Of a stretch of 64,000 nt of DNA, positions 44,070 to 53,640 are shown one piece after another. Below the pieces are notes generated by a model. It worked only from the letters and a program-made list of their open reading frames with translations, searched no databases and was not told where the DNA came from. How positions within the stretch are numbered: the first letter of the stretch is position 1; every line of letters starts with the position of its first letter. The stretch is taken from the NCBI RefSeq assembly GCF_011301715.1, contig NZ_CP049870.1, positions 1,550,001 to 1,614,000 on the forward strand, read 5' to 3'. Origin of the DNA: Sphingomonas sp. HDW15A (lineage in GTDB: Bacteria > Pseudomonadota > Alphaproteobacteria > Sphingomonadales > Sphingomonadaceae). The position numbers were made by a program, and so were the translations under genes.

Positions 44070-44687
44070 TTAGTGACTGCGAAGCTCGACGGCCGTCTGG
44101 CCTTTGCGACCTTCGGCGATTCGCGCTTCGAGCCGATCGCCCGGATTGAGGTCCACGATTCCGGCGTTCCGGACAGTCTCCATGTGGATAAAGATGTCCG
44201 TCGCAAGATCGTCCAGTCGATTGACGAAACCATAGCCCTTTACGCGATTGAACCATTTGACCTCCACCGGCTCGAACTCGCCGGCCGAATCGACAAGAGC
44301 CTTGCGATCGGCGCGCTGTCCGGGATTGGTTACCGGACGGACAGCGCTGGGCAATGCCTCGCTCAAGTCGATTGACAGAATCTTCACGGCCTGAAGGCCG
44401 CGCTGCTGCTTTTGAACCAGGGCTTCGACGAGAGCTCCCTCGGGCAGGCTCCGCCGATCATGTTCCCGCAGGATCGAGAAATGAACGAGGACGTCACCTT
44501 CGCAATCGTCGCTCACGAGGAAGCCGAAACCCCGCGTCGCGTCGAACCATTTGATTCGTCCGGTTACCGGAAATGCGTCGGGCGCGACCGATTGATCCTC
44601 GGCCTCACCCAGGATTGCATGCCCAACAACGTCGCCCCCGCGACCAGCAGGAACGGTTTCGGGCGTCTCGTCGGCACTCGAACGCAC
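44070..44687 (-). CDS. Protein with two cold-shock domains
   Basis: The 205-residue product has a first CSD with [19 protein letters not shown] and [11 protein letters not shown] and a second with [18 protein letters not shown] and [12 protein letters not shown]. Two-CSD proteins of this type occur in alphaproteobacteria and bind single-stranded nucleic acid. The start is GTG 44687 and is not certain. DUF192 follows 5 bp after its stop. Confidence 0.88.
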   Translation of the reverse strand: MRSSADETPETVPAGRGGDVVGHAILGEAEDQSVAPDAFPVTGRIKWFDATRGFGFLVSDDCEGDVLVHFSILREHDRRSLPEGALVEALVQKQQRGLQAVKILSIDLSEALPSAVRPVTNPGQRADRKALVDSAGEFEPVEVKWFNRVKGYGFVNRLDDLATDIFIHMETVRNAGIVDLNPGDRLEARIAEGRKGQTAVELRSH

Positions 44688-44748
44688 GGTCGCATGATAA
44701 CACGGAGCGATGCTTTCTTGAAAATGAATCGATAGCAGTCCGCAACTT

Positions 44749-45285
44749 TTATTCGAAAATCAGCCATTCTTCGGGGATTACCCCGGGTTCGGAGTCGGCA
44801 ATTCTCTGGGCAAGTGCGAAACTGTGGCCGGCGCGAATCATCGCCGCGATCCATTTTTCTCGTTTGGGACGATCTGCGGACGCGGCGGAAAATGGCCCGA
44901 TGTTTCTCTTCTTCGCGAACCTGAGAGCCGCCTCTGCCGCCCTTTGTTCGGCGAACTCCAAAGCCTCCGCCGCGTCACTCTCCGAGATTCCTGCGGCCGA
45001 AATCGCGCCCGCCACGCGCCTATGCCCATATCCCCGCGATCCCAGCGACTGCGATAGGCTCGTGGCGTATGCTTGGTCGTCGACATAACCAAGTTCGGAT
45101 AGACGGTCGGCGATCTGATCGAGCGGCGGGTCTTCGTCGCCGGTCCAACCGCGCTCCCTAATCTTCCGCAGCAGATAGGATCGCAGCTTGGCTCTGCTGG
45201 TTGCGAATCGCGCAACGTAGCGCAACGCAAGCTCGTCAAGATCCCGGCGATCGAGTGGCGGCCGCGGCCGTCGGCTACTGGTCAC
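44749..45285 (-). CDS. recX: RecX-like regulatory protein
   Basis: The product has [20 protein letters not shown] and RGW...[17 protein letters not shown], the three-helix repeat pattern of RecX, which inhibits RecA filament growth. The start is taken as GTG 45285 to give the usual length; a GTG/ATG further upstream extends it with Arg-rich sequence. It is divergent from the acyl-AMP ligase gene. recA is not in the window. Confidence 0.8.
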   Translation of the reverse strand: MTSSRRPRPPLDRRDLDELALRYVARFATSRAKLRSYLLRKIRERGWTGDEDPPLDQIADRLSELGYVDDQAYATSLSQSLGSRGYGHRRVAGAISAAGISESDAAEALEFAEQRAAEAALRFAKKRNIGPFSAASADRPKREKWIAAMIRAGHSFALAQRIADSEPGVIPEEWLIFE

Positions 45286-45388
45286 GCCATGTTTGTGCCA
45301 CACTCCGCCAGCATCAGGAAGCGCCGCCACGCGACGAGCCATGCCTTGGCGCAGTCGGCATTGGGCACGCATTTTTTCAGGAATCCTT

Positions 45389-47155
45389 GTGAGCGACCGC
45401 GAGCACCTTAACCCGTCCGAACTCGCACCGCCGGGCGCGACCCCGACCATCGATCGGCTCGCCCGCCGCTTTGCCGACTTTGGGACGCTTGGCGAAGCGC
45501 TTGATTATGCGGCCACCGGCGTTCGGGGAATGAATTTCCACGACGCGCGCGGGACGCTCGTCAAAACCTACGCTTATTCGGAATTGCGCACAGACGCGCT
45601 TGCCCATGCGCGACGTTTCGCGGGCCTCGGCCTGATCAAGGGCGACCGCGTCGCGATGGTTGCGGAAACGGGCCAGGAATTCGCCGCATGCTTCTTTGGC
45701 GCGGTGTATGCCGGCTTGTGGCCCGTTCCGCTTCCCTTGCCGACGAGCTTCGGTGGCCGGGACGCTTATGTCGCGCAATTGCTGGTTATGCTGGAAAGCA
45801 GCGATCCCCGGTTGTTTCTCTATCCTTCGGAACTCGCGGCCTTCGCGGAAGACGCGGCAAACCAGCGCGGCATCGAAGCACGGGATTGGTCGAGCCTCCA
45901 TCAACTGCCCGAAGCGGATGGCGACCTTCCGCAAGCCGGCGGCGAGGAAATCGCCTACCTGCAATATTCTTCAGGCTCGACGCGCTTTCCTCACGGCGTC
46001 GCGATCACGCACCGCGCCCTGCTCGACAACCTGCATGCGCACGCGCTCGGCACGGAGCTTCGCGAGACTGACCGCTGCATCAGTTGGCTGCCGTGGTATC
46101 ACGACATGGGCCTCGTCGGCTGCATGCTGTCTCCGCTCGCCAACCAAGTCAGTGTTGATTACCTCAAGACCGAAGATTTTGCCCGGCGTCCGCTTGCGTG
46201 GCTCGACCTTATCAGCCGCAATCCCGGCACCAGCCTCTCCTATTCACCGACCTTCGGATACGACATCTGCTCGCGCCGAATGAGCAGCCAGACCCGCGCT
46301 GCCGATCGCTTCGACCTCTCGCGGTGGCGGATTGCCGGAAACGGCGCCGACATGATCAGGCCGGACGTCATGCAGGCATTTGTCGATGCCTTCGCGGACG
46401 CCGGCTTCAAGGCGAAGGCCTTCTGCCCCTCCTATGGCTTGGCCGAAGCAACACTGGCCGTTTCGATCATGCCGCCGGGCGAAGGAATCCGCGTCGAACT
46501 CGTCGAGGAGAGCGAGCTTTCCGGCGTCGGAACTCCAGAGCAGGAGCGACCGCGCCGCTACCGCGCCATCGTCAATTGCGGAAAGCCGCTCAAAGGCATG
46601 GACGTCGAGATCCGCGACGGGGAAGGTAACGCCCTGCCTGAGCGAAGCATCGGCAAGGTGTTTTGCAGGGGCACTTCGGTGATGGTCGGCTATTTCCGTG
46701 ACGAGGAATCCACCCGCGCGTGCCTCAGTGGCGACGGTTGGCTCGACACCGGCGACATGGGCTATATGTCGGGCGGCTACATCTTTATTGTCGGCCGCGC
46801 CAAGGACATGATTATCATCAACGGCCGCAATCACTGGCCGCAGGACATCGAATGGGCCGTCGAGCAATTGCCCGGCTTCAAGTCCGGCGACATTGCCGCC
46901 TTCGCGATCACCGGACCGACCGGGGAGGAAACGCCGACCGTTCTCGTCCATTGCCGGGTTAGCGATCCCGAGGAACGCGGCCGCCTTCGCGACGACATCA
47001 AGGAGCGCGTTCGCGCGATCACCGGAATCTCGCCGATCGTCGAATTGGTGCCGCCACGCACCCTGCCCCGCACTTCGTCTGGCAAGCTGTCGCGAACCAA
47101 GGCGCGTAATCTTTATCTCTCGGGCGAGATCGTCCCATTCGACGTCGCTGCCTAA
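45389..47155 (+). CDS. Fatty acyl-AMP ligase (FAAL-like acyl-activating enzyme)
   Basis: The 588-residue product has LQYSSGSTRFPHGVAITHRA (P-loop), CISWLPWYHDMGLVGC, GWLDTGDMGYMSGGYIFIVG and RTSSGKLSRTKAR with the C-terminal lysine. The long insertion region and lack of an obvious CoA site favour FAAL over acyl-CoA ligase. It activates a fatty acid as acyl-AMP. No acyl-carrier or PKS gene is adjacent. The start is GTG 45389 with AGGA 7 bases upstream. Confidence 0.87.
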   Translation: MSDREHLNPSELAPPGATPTIDRLARRFADFGTLGEALDYAATGVRGMNFHDARGTLVKTYAYSELRTDALAHARRFAGLGLIKGDRVAMVAETGQEFAACFFGAVYAGLWPVPLPLPTSFGGRDAYVAQLLVMLESSDPRLFLYPSELAAFAEDAANQRGIEARDWSSLHQLPEADGDLPQAGGEEIAYLQYSSGSTRFPHGVAITHRALLDNLHAHALGTELRETDRCISWLPWYHDMGLVGCMLSPLANQVSVDYLKTEDFARRPLAWLDLISRNPGTSLSYSPTFGYDICSRRMSSQTRAADRFDLSRWRIAGNGADMIRPDVMQAFVDAFADAGFKAKAFCPSYGLAEATLAVSIMPPGEGIRVELVEESELSGVGTPEQERPRRYRAIVNCGKPLKGMDVEIRDGEGNALPERSIGKVFCRGTSVMVGYFRDEESTRACLSGDGWLDTGDMGYMSGGYIFIVGRAKDMIIINGRNHWPQDIEWAVEQLPGFKSGDIAAFAITGPTGEETPTVLVHCRVSDPEERGRLRDDIKERVRAITGISPIVELVPPRTLPRTSSGKLSRTKARNLYLSGEIVPFDVAA

Positions 47156-47215
47156 GACAAGCCGACTGTTCGTCGAACGTTCATATCCCCTGTTAGAAAA
47201 GGGGATTGCAATCGC

Positions 47216-47229
47216 GCTACAAATGTAGC
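47216..47229. promoter_or_regulatory. BlaI-type operator, copy 1
   Basis: GCTACAAATGTAGC (6-bp arms, AA centre) is one of two identical copies upstream of the third BlaI/M56 pair; centre-to-centre spacing is 17 bp. Confidence 0.8.
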
Positions 47230-47232
47230 ATC

Positions 47233-47246
47233 GCTACAAATGTAGC
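47233..47246. promoter_or_regulatory. BlaI-type operator, copy 2
   Basis: GCTACAAATGTAGC, identical to copy 1, ends 17 bp before the repressor GTG. Its sequence differs in the outer bases from the operators of the other two pairs. Confidence 0.8.
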
Positions 47247-47263
47247 GCGATAGGAGCGATTCG

Positions 47264-47644
47264 GTGCTGAACAAATTACCGCCCCGTGAACGACAGATTG
47301 TGGACGTCCTTTATCGCGAAGGCGAGCGGACGGTCTCAGAAATCTGCGAAGCGCTTCCGGTCGAGCTGAGCGGGTCGGCAGTTCGGGCAATGCTCAAGCG
47401 GCTGGAAGACAAGGGTTACGTCATCCGTTCCGAATCAGAGCGCGGCTTTGTTTTCAGCCCTGCCGTCGCCGACAGCGTCGCGCGCAAGAATGCGCTTAGC
47501 GAAGTGGTGCGTACTTTCTTCAACGGTTCAGCGGCTGGCGCGGCAAGCGCGCTGCTCGGCATGTCGGACCGCCTTGAGGACCGGGAACTGGATGCGCTTG
47601 AGCGGATGATCGCCGAAGCGCGCGAAGCGAAAGGGGCGAAATGA
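47264..47644 (+). CDS. BlaI/MecI/CopY family transcriptional repressor
   Basis: The 126-residue product has LPPRERQIVDVLYREGERTV and SAVRAMLKRLEDKGYVIRSE, a winged helix with the BlaI-type C-terminal dimerisation helix. GTG 47264 follows TAGGAG. The twin operators upstream suggest autorepression. The stop overlaps the M56 start (ATGA). Confidence 0.9.
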   Translation: MLNKLPPRERQIVDVLYREGERTVSEICEALPVELSGSAVRAMLKRLEDKGYVIRSESERGFVFSPAVADSVARKNALSEVVRTFFNGSAAGAASALLGMSDRLEDRELDALERMIAEAREAKGAK

Positions 47645-49350
47645 TGGGTCCGCTGATCGCCATTGCATTGAAGTCGCTGATCGTGGCTGGAGGCGTCCTT
47701 GCGATTCTTCGGCTCGCCCAAAAACGCTCGGCTGCCGACCGCAGCCTGATCGCGCATCTCGGCCTTTTTGCCATGCTGCTACTCCCCTTCGGCTCCCTTC
47801 TTCTTCCGCCGCTTGGCGTCGCCGGACCGCAATTCCTTGCCGGGGAGCCGGAATTCATCGCTGCGCCGGTGAAAATGGCCGTGCCCGCGGCGACATCGAC
47901 GATCGCGCTCGAAGCGGCAACACTCGAGCCCGCGGCCGAGCCGGCTGCGTCCATCCTTTCGTCGGCCAACCTGCCGGCAGTGCTATACGGGCTTCCGGCG
48001 CTTCTTCTGATAGGCCTGACCCTGGTTGCCTTGGTCCGCCTCGGCATCCTCAAGTCGCGCGCCAACGTGCTCGTCGAGCCGGAGTGGGTTACGGCGCTTG
48101 CCCGTGCGCAACACCGCATGGGTTTCAAGCATGGTACCGCCCTGCTCACCAGCGACGAGTTGCCGTCGCCGATCAGTTGGGGCGTCGTCCGCCCGATCAT
48201 CCTCCTGAACAGCGAAGCCGCGAAGGCGCATAATCAGGCGGAGGCTGTCATCGCCCATGAGCTGGCCCACGTCGCCCATCTCGACTGGGCCAAGCTTCTG
48301 CTCGCCCGCGTCGTCATCGCCCTGTTCTGGTTCAATCCCCTCGTCTGGTTGCTTGCCCGTGAGGCGCACCAGCTCCGTGAAGAAGCTGCCGACGACAGCG
48401 TGCTTTCCGCCAACATCGAGGACACCGATTATGCGCAGCTGCTGGTTGGCGTCGCGCGTCACGAATGCCGAGGCCTGCTAATCGGTGCGCATGGCGTAGC
48501 ACCGGCGAAAAATTCGCTCGCTCGCCGTGTCCGCCGCGTTCTAGACAGCGCGCTTGAGCGGGCGCCGGGTGGCTGGCGCTGGACGAGCGCCGCAGCGTTC
48601 TTCGCCGCCGGCATGGCTGTCCCGCTGGCAGCGCTGACTGTCGTTCCAGGCGTTCAGCCTGTCTCCGCTTCCGCTTCCCTTCCGGCGGGCGCCTCCGCCA
48701 AAGTCCCGGTGCCGGCTATGGTCGGTACCGATCTCGCGGCTGCCGCATCCTCGGCAGCTGCCCAGCCGGCCGCCGAGGCGCGACTCGCGACCGCAGTCGA
48801 CCCGCGCGAAGATGTGACGGTTACGGCCGACGGTCGGACGATGCTCGTCGACAAGCAAGGCCGCGCCATCGTGCGTGGTCCGCAGGGGACCTTCATCGCC
48901 TCGCCTGACGGCAGCGCCTTCGCTTATGTCAACGGCAATGCGATTGCCACAGCTCGAGCGGGAGCCGCCGTTTCGGTCGACGGGCGACGGATCGATACTG
49001 CAGTCGCGAGGCGCGCCATGGGCGCCGATGCTGCCTATGCCGACGCGATGCGCCGCGCGATGCCGGGCGTCCCGATCAGCGACGAGCAGCTCGTCAAGCT
49101 TAAGGCGCTGGGCGTCACCAAGGACTATGTGCGGGCCTTGTCTGGCGCAGGATATCGTGGACTGCCGCTGTCTACCGTCGTTGAACTGAGGGCGCTCCAG
49201 GTCATGCCCGGCGACATTGCCCGAGCAAAGAAGGCCACTGGACGGCTTCCGACACCGCAAGAAATGGTCAAGATCAAGGCGCTCGGCGTCTCCGCTCAAA
49301 ACTTGTCAGGCTCTGCCGATCCGGACCCGGATCCGGACGACGGCTCCTGA
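47641..49350 (+). CDS. M56 (BlaR1-type) membrane zinc peptidase with ALGV-repeat tail
   Basis: The 569-residue product has N-terminal membrane helices, the zinc motif AHELAHVAHLDW (HELAH 206-210), and a further helix near residues 315-335. After it comes a low-complexity Ala/Pro/Ser linker, then a domain with VTADGRTMLVDKQG, then short repeats such as LVKLKALGVTKDYVRALSGA and a DPDPDPDDGS end. The same repeat occurs in the next gene. It should cleave the BlaI partner on a signal sensed by the periplasmic part. Confidence 0.85.
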   Translation: MMGPLIAIALKSLIVAGGVLAILRLAQKRSAADRSLIAHLGLFAMLLLPFGSLLLPPLGVAGPQFLAGEPEFIAAPVKMAVPAATSTIALEAATLEPAAEPAASILSSANLPAVLYGLPALLLIGLTLVALVRLGILKSRANVLVEPEWVTALARAQHRMGFKHGTALLTSDELPSPISWGVVRPIILLNSEAAKAHNQAEAVIAHELAHVAHLDWAKLLLARVVIALFWFNPLVWLLAREAHQLREEAADDSVLSANIEDTDYAQLLVGVARHECRGLLIGAHGVAPAKNSLARRVRRVLDSALERAPGGWRWTSAAAFFAAGMAVPLAALTVVPGVQPVSASASLPAGASAKVPVPAMVGTDLAAAASSAAAQPAAEARLATAVDPREDVTVTADGRTMLVDKQGRAIVRGPQGTFIASPDGSAFAYVNGNAIATARAGAAVSVDGRRIDTAVARRAMGADAAYADAMRRAMPGVPISDEQLVKLKALGVTKDYVRALSGAGYRGLPLSTVVELRALQVMPGDIARAKKATGRLPTPQEMVKIKALGVSAQNLSGSADPDPDPDDGS

Positions 49351-49452
49351 TCAGCTAACTTACTGAACTGAAATTCGAAAACTGCATGTCTTTGACGTCC
49401 CGAACGGGGCGGCCGGGCGAACTTTGCCCGCGTAACGAGAAGGAGAGTTGAA

Positions 49453-50268
49453 ATGACCCGCTTCCCGATCTTCCTGGCGTCCATTGCTGCCTCAACGCTT
49501 ACCATCACGGCCACGGTCGATGCTGCGTCGTCAACCGAGTTCAACTTTCGACTCAAGGACGAAGGAGGAGACGGCGCGAACATTCGCGCCGACTTTCGCC
49601 GCTCCGATCGAGCAAATAGCCAATGGAATTCTTCCTTTCGCATCACTGACTTCGCCGGGCTTGAGCGGTCACAGCTTGCGGGCAAAGGCCAAACGCCCGT
49701 GCGGTTCGCACTCGTCCGCGACGCGGGCCGGCTCGACTGCAGCGGCACGGGCGGAAGTAGCAGCGCCGAAGGGCAGTGCCGCTTCACGGCAAACCAGGAG
49801 TTCCTCGACCATCTTAGAAGCAGTGGCATTGCGCCCGTTTCCGGCGAGGACGTTTACGCCATGACCGCCGTCGGGGTTCGCCGCGACCTCATCACGGAAA
49901 TTCGCCGGGCCAACTACCCGGCGCCGAGCGCGCAAAACCTGATCGCCCTCGCGGCGCTCGGGCTTGAAAGCGGCTACATCCAGGAACTGGCCGCCTCCGG
50001 ATATCGGCCCGCTCAGCTCAATACGCTGATCCAGTTCAAGGCGCTTGGCGTGGACGGGGCCTATATCGAGAGCTTGAAGAAGGTTGGCTATGGCAACCTC
50101 GCTCTGGAAGGGCTCGTCGAGTTCAAGGCCCTCGGAATAACTGCCGACTATATCCGGCGATTGCAGGACTCCGGCATCCGCGTCGTCGATTCCGGCAAGC
50201 TCGTGCAGATGAAAGCGCTTGGGGTTGGCCCTGCAGATAATCGGCCGAACCCCCGCAACACGCGCTGA
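49453..50268 (+). CDS. Exported repeat protein, partner of the M56 peptidase
   Basis: The 271-residue product has a signal peptide (FLASIAASTLTITATVDA), an N-terminal domain of about 110 residues, then about four copies of a ~29-residue unit (KALGV...YI..L...GY) covering residues ~130-262. Consecutive units include FKALGVDGAYIESLKKVGYG and FKALGITADYIRRLQDSGIR. ATG 49453 has AAGGAGAG upstream. It is probably secreted or periplasmic and may be sensed or bound by the M56 protein. Confidence 0.82.
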   Translation: MTRFPIFLASIAASTLTITATVDAASSTEFNFRLKDEGGDGANIRADFRRSDRANSQWNSSFRITDFAGLERSQLAGKGQTPVRFALVRDAGRLDCSGTGGSSSAEGQCRFTANQEFLDHLRSSGIAPVSGEDVYAMTAVGVRRDLITEIRRANYPAPSAQNLIALAALGLESGYIQELAASGYRPAQLNTLIQFKALGVDGAYIESLKKVGYGNLALEGLVEFKALGITADYIRRLQDSGIRVVDSGKLVQMKALGVGPADNRPNPRNTR

Positions 50269-50392
50269 GCGCAGCAAGTCCAAGCGCCACTCCCGATCGT
50301 CGGCTTATTGCTTTTATCGGGGGCATTGAGGGCAAGGCCCTAGCGAGGCGCTTGCGCCTGAGGCAGCGCGCGGCTAATCGCCACGCCGGCCT

Positions 50393-50468
50393 AGGGGTAT
50401 AGCTCAGTTGGTAGAGCATCGGTCTCCAAAACCGAGGGTCGTGGGTTCGAGTCCCTCTGCCCCTGCCA
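50393..50468 (+). tRNA. tRNA-Trp (anticodon CCA)
   Basis: A 76-nt cloverleaf with encoded CCA. The anticodon loop CTCCAAA has CCA at 34-36, the acceptor stem is AGGGGTA with TGCCCCT, and the T-arm is GTGGGTTCGAGTCCCTC. It lies 178 bp upstream of secE, the usual tRNA-Trp/secE/nusG order. Confidence 0.97.
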
Positions 50469-50645
50469 TGTCCCGGCGCTTCGGGCGGAAGGCATTGCTC
50501 TGGCGCCCTTGAAAAGCGCCTCAGGCGGGTCTAATTGCCCTTCCATTCCGACATCGGAAAAGCCTTCCTCCATCCCGGCTCGGCCGGGGCGGAGGAGGAA
50601 GCTTACCCCGAAGCGTCGGCGAGCCATGAAAGCGAGCGCAGCACA

Positions 50646-50843
50646 GTGTCGAAGACTTCTCCAGGCGAGTTCTTCCGCCAGGTCCGGAACGAAGCCGGCA
50701 AGGTCGTATGGCCGACCCGCAAAGAGACCATCACGACCGCCATCATGGTCCTGATCATGACAGTTCTGCTCGCCGTCTTCTTCCTTGGTATCGACAGCGC
50801 GTTAGGCGCGATCGTCAAGTTCCTTATCGGCCTGATCGGCTAA
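50646..50843 (+). CDS. secE: Preprotein translocase subunit SecE
   Basis: The 65-residue product has EFFRQVRNEAGKVVWPTRKE and one C-terminal transmembrane helix (AIMVLIMTVLLAVFFLGI), the minimal SecE form. It clamps SecY in the translocon. The start is GTG 50646. It lies 17 bp upstream of nusG. Confidence 0.94.
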   Translation: MSKTSPGEFFRQVRNEAGKVVWPTRKETITTAIMVLIMTVLLAVFFLGIDSALGAIVKFLIGLIG

Positions 50844-50860
50844 CACGAGGCACAGCATCC

Positions 50861-51400
50861 ATGTCCCGCTGGTACATCATCCACGCTTATTCGGGCTTCG
50901 AGAACAAGGTCCGTGATTCGATCCTCAGTGAGGCGAGACGCCTTGGCCTCGAGCAGATGGTTGAAGCGGTCGAAGTGCCGACCGAAACCGTGACCGAGAT
51001 CAAGCGCGGCAAGAAGGTCCAGGCCGAGCGCAAGTTCATGCCCGGCTACGTGCTGGCCAAGCTCAGCATGACCGACGACGTTTTCCACCTCGTGAAGAAC
51101 ACGCCGAAGGTCACCGGCTTCCTGGGCCCTGGCGGAAAGCCGCAGCCGATTCCCGATGCCCAGGCCAATCGGATGCTGGACACGAAGGACGAGTCCGCCG
51201 CCGCCGCGCCAAAGACGAAGGTCAAGGTCGACTACGAGATTGGCGATGCCGTGAAGGTCCTCGACGGGCCGTTCGCGAGCTTCAACGGCGTCGTCGAGGA
51301 ACTCGATTTCGACCGGGCGCGCGTGAAGGTCAGCGTTTCGATTTTCGGCCGTGCAACGCCGGTCGAGCTGGAGTTCGAACAGGTCGAGCGGGTCAAGTAA
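50861..51400 (+). CDS. nusG: Transcription termination/antitermination protein NusG
   Basis: The 179-residue product has the NGN domain (WYIIHAYSGFENKVRDSIL, FMPGYVLAKL) and a C-terminal KOW domain (IGDAVKVLDGPFASFNGVVE). It binds RNA polymerase and couples to Rho or ribosomes. Confidence 0.97.
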   Translation: MSRWYIIHAYSGFENKVRDSILSEARRLGLEQMVEAVEVPTETVTEIKRGKKVQAERKFMPGYVLAKLSMTDDVFHLVKNTPKVTGFLGPGGKPQPIPDAQANRMLDTKDESAAAAPKTKVKVDYEIGDAVKVLDGPFASFNGVVEELDFDRARVKVSVSIFGRATPVELEFEQVERVK

Positions 51401-51505
51401 CGGGCGGCGTGGCCCCCGGGACACGGTCGAAAACTTATCATTTGTTACGGAACCGGCCAGCTCTATCTGGGTTGATCCCGAAACAACCGATATCAGACGA
51501 TTAGC

Positions 51506-51904
51506 ATGACCAAACGAATCCTCATCGTCGAAGACGAGATGCTCGTCGCGATGGAACTCGAGTGCATTCTCGAGGACTTGGGACACGATTGCGCCGGTAT
51601 CGCGCCGGATGTCGAAACCGCCACCGAGCATTTCGAGGCACCGCTCGACCTTGCCTTGGTCGACCTCAATCTGCGCGACGGCCTGACCGGACCGCAGATC
51701 GCCGAAACGCTTAGCCAGCGCGGCGTGCCGGTGATTTTCATCACGGCCAATCCGCGACAGCTCGGCGATGGGGTTGCGGGCACGATCGGTGTCATCACCA
51801 AGCCTACCGACGAGTCGACCGTCAAAGCCGCGCTCGATTATGTGTTTCGTAGCCGCGCGGGCGAAGCGGCCGATCCGCCGCCTGCGCTTCGACTCTTCGG
51901 TTGA
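51506..51904 (+). CDS. Single-domain response regulator
   Basis: The 132-residue product is only a receiver domain: ILIVEDEMLVAMELECILED has the acidic pair, LALVDLNLRDGLTGP the phospho-acceptor Asp, and GVITKPTDES the conserved lysine. There is no output domain. It is convergent with, and 1 bp from, an HWE kinase gene, which is its likely partner. Confidence 0.9.
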   Translation: MTKRILIVEDEMLVAMELECILEDLGHDCAGIAPDVETATEHFEAPLDLALVDLNLRDGLTGPQIAETLSQRGVPVIFITANPRQLGDGVAGTIGVITKPTDESTVKAALDYVFRSRAGEAADPPPALRLFG

Positions 51905-51905
51905 T

Positions 51906-53033
51906 TTAGCGAACCAGCCGCTTTTTGGGAACGGATATCCGGGTCTTCAGGCCCGCCGGATCCCAATCCCGTTCAATCATTCCGCCGAGCTGCCCGACGA
52001 CGCTCAGGTCCGCCAGCTTGGTGCCGAAGCCCTGACGAGTCGGCGTCGTCACTTTAGGTCCGCCGCTCTCCTCCCATGCAATCTCGACCTGATCGCCCCG
52101 ACCAGCAGTGATGATTGCAACCCGGCCACCCTGACGCGACAGCGCGCCATATTTCGCGCTGTTTGTCGCAAGCTCGTGAAACATCAGGGCGATCGGCGTG
52201 GCGCCGCGGTCGTCGACCTCGAAGTCATCGCCTTCGACAGTGATCTGGCCCTCGCTCAGTGCCGGATATGGGGACAGAATTTCCCGAAGAACGCCGTGCA
52301 GCCGCCCGGGCAGGTCGGTCGGCTGCGATTCCTCGCTATGGGGCCGAACGAATTCGTGGGCACGGCCAAGCGACGCAATTCGCTGCTGAAGTCGATTGGC
52401 GAACTCGCGATGCTCCGGCTCCTGCCGGGCGGACAGGCCGACTAGGCCGCCTATAACCGCGAAGATGTTCTTGATCCTGTGGCTAAGCTCGCGACTGAGG
52501 ATCTCGTTTTGCTCGGCCTGCCTTTTCTGCTCATGGATGTCGGTGCAGGTGCCCATCCAGCGGATGATCTTCCCATCGCCGCCGCGGATCGGCATCGCCC
52601 GGCCCAAGGTCCAGCGATATTCGCCGCTGCGGTGACGGAGACGATATTCGATTTCGTAGGGCTCGCCCGTCTCCAGGCTATGGCGCCAGCGCGCCCATGA
52701 CCGTTCCTGGTCGTCTGGATGGAACATGTCGTTCCAGCCCTCGCCGTCGGTCGTGCCTTCGGGAACGCCCGTAAATTCGTACCACCGCGCATTGTAGTAA
52801 TCATGAAAGCCGTCCGGCGTCGTCGACCACACCATGTGCGGGAAGGCATCGGCCAAAGTGCGCCAGCGCAGGTCGCTCTCACGAAGCGCATTTCGAGCGG
52901 CAGTCAGCTCGGATTCGGGAGAATAGGTATCGATGGGAAAGCTCCAGTCGCTGGCCAGCGAACTGGCGAACTTTCGGCAATAACGAGTTTGCGACCGTTT
53001 CGCTCCCTCAACACCGCTTGTCCACCCCGCCAA
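51906..53033 (-). CDS. PAS domain sensor histidine kinase, HWE family
   Basis: The 375-residue product has a PAS/PAC region ([20 protein letters not shown] to [19 protein letters not shown]), then the HWE kinase core: [20 protein letters not shown] with the phospho-His and [20 protein letters not shown]. There is no transmembrane segment, so it is probably cytoplasmic. The start is uncertain; the TTG at 53033 has no ribosome-binding site. Confidence 0.87.
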   Translation of the reverse strand: MAGWTSGVEGAKRSQTRYCRKFASSLASDWSFPIDTYSPESELTAARNALRESDLRWRTLADAFPHMVWSTTPDGFHDYYNARWYEFTGVPEGTTDGEGWNDMFHPDDQERSWARWRHSLETGEPYEIEYRLRHRSGEYRWTLGRAMPIRGGDGKIIRWMGTCTDIHEQKRQAEQNEILSRELSHRIKNIFAVIGGLVGLSARQEPEHREFANRLQQRIASLGRAHEFVRPHSEESQPTDLPGRLHGVLREILSPYPALSEGQITVEGDDFEVDDRGATPIALMFHELATNSAKYGALSRQGGRVAIITAGRGDQVEIAWEESGGPKVTTPTRQGFGTKLADLSVVGQLGGMIERDWDPAGLKTRISVPKKRLVR

Positions 53034-53205
53034 TCGAACAATCTCAGCGACTTGCCTCAGGCTCGCAATCTGCTATTGGCCCCCGCTTCCAAACAGCATG
53101 CTGAATGGAAATTCGCGGGAGGCCGCCTTCGGGCGACCGTCTGGACCGCTAAACTTGAACGGGCCGAACGCCGCAAGGCGCGACGCCCACTACAGAGTGA
53201 GAAAA

Positions 53206-53637
53206 ATGGCAAAGAAAATCACGGGCTATATCAAGCTCCAAGTGCCGGCTGGCGTTGCCAATCCGTCACCGCCGATCGGCCCCGCGCTGGGCCAGCGCGG
53301 CGTCAATATCATGGAGTTCTGCAAGGCGTTCAACGCGGCAACGCAGGACCTTGAAAAGAACATGCCGATCCCGACCGTCATCACGGTCTATGCGGATCGC
53401 AGCTTCTCCTTCACCACCAAGACCCCACCGGCGTCGTTCCTTCTCAAGAAGGCAGCCAAGCTGAAGTCGGGCTCCAAGGAACCGGGCAAGGTTTCCGCGG
53501 GCACGATCAAGCGCAGCCAGGTCTCTGAAATCGCCGAGATGAAGATGAAGGATCTCAACGCCACGAATATCGAGGCGGCGACCCGGATCATCGAAGGCAG
53601 CGCCCGCGCGATGGGCCTCGACGTGGTGGAGGGCTAA
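53206..53637 (+). CDS. rplK: 50S ribosomal protein L11
   Basis: The 143-residue product has [20 protein letters not shown] and [20 protein letters not shown], the L11 N-terminal region that binds 23S rRNA and elongation factors. ATG 53206 follows AGAGTGAGAAA. Confidence 0.97.
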   Translation: MAKKITGYIKLQVPAGVANPSPPIGPALGQRGVNIMEFCKAFNAATQDLEKNMPIPTVITVYADRSFSFTTKTPPASFLLKKAAKLKSGSKEPGKVSAGTIKRSQVSEIAEMKMKDLNATNIEAATRIIEGSARAMGLDVVEG

Positions 53638-53640
53638 ACC

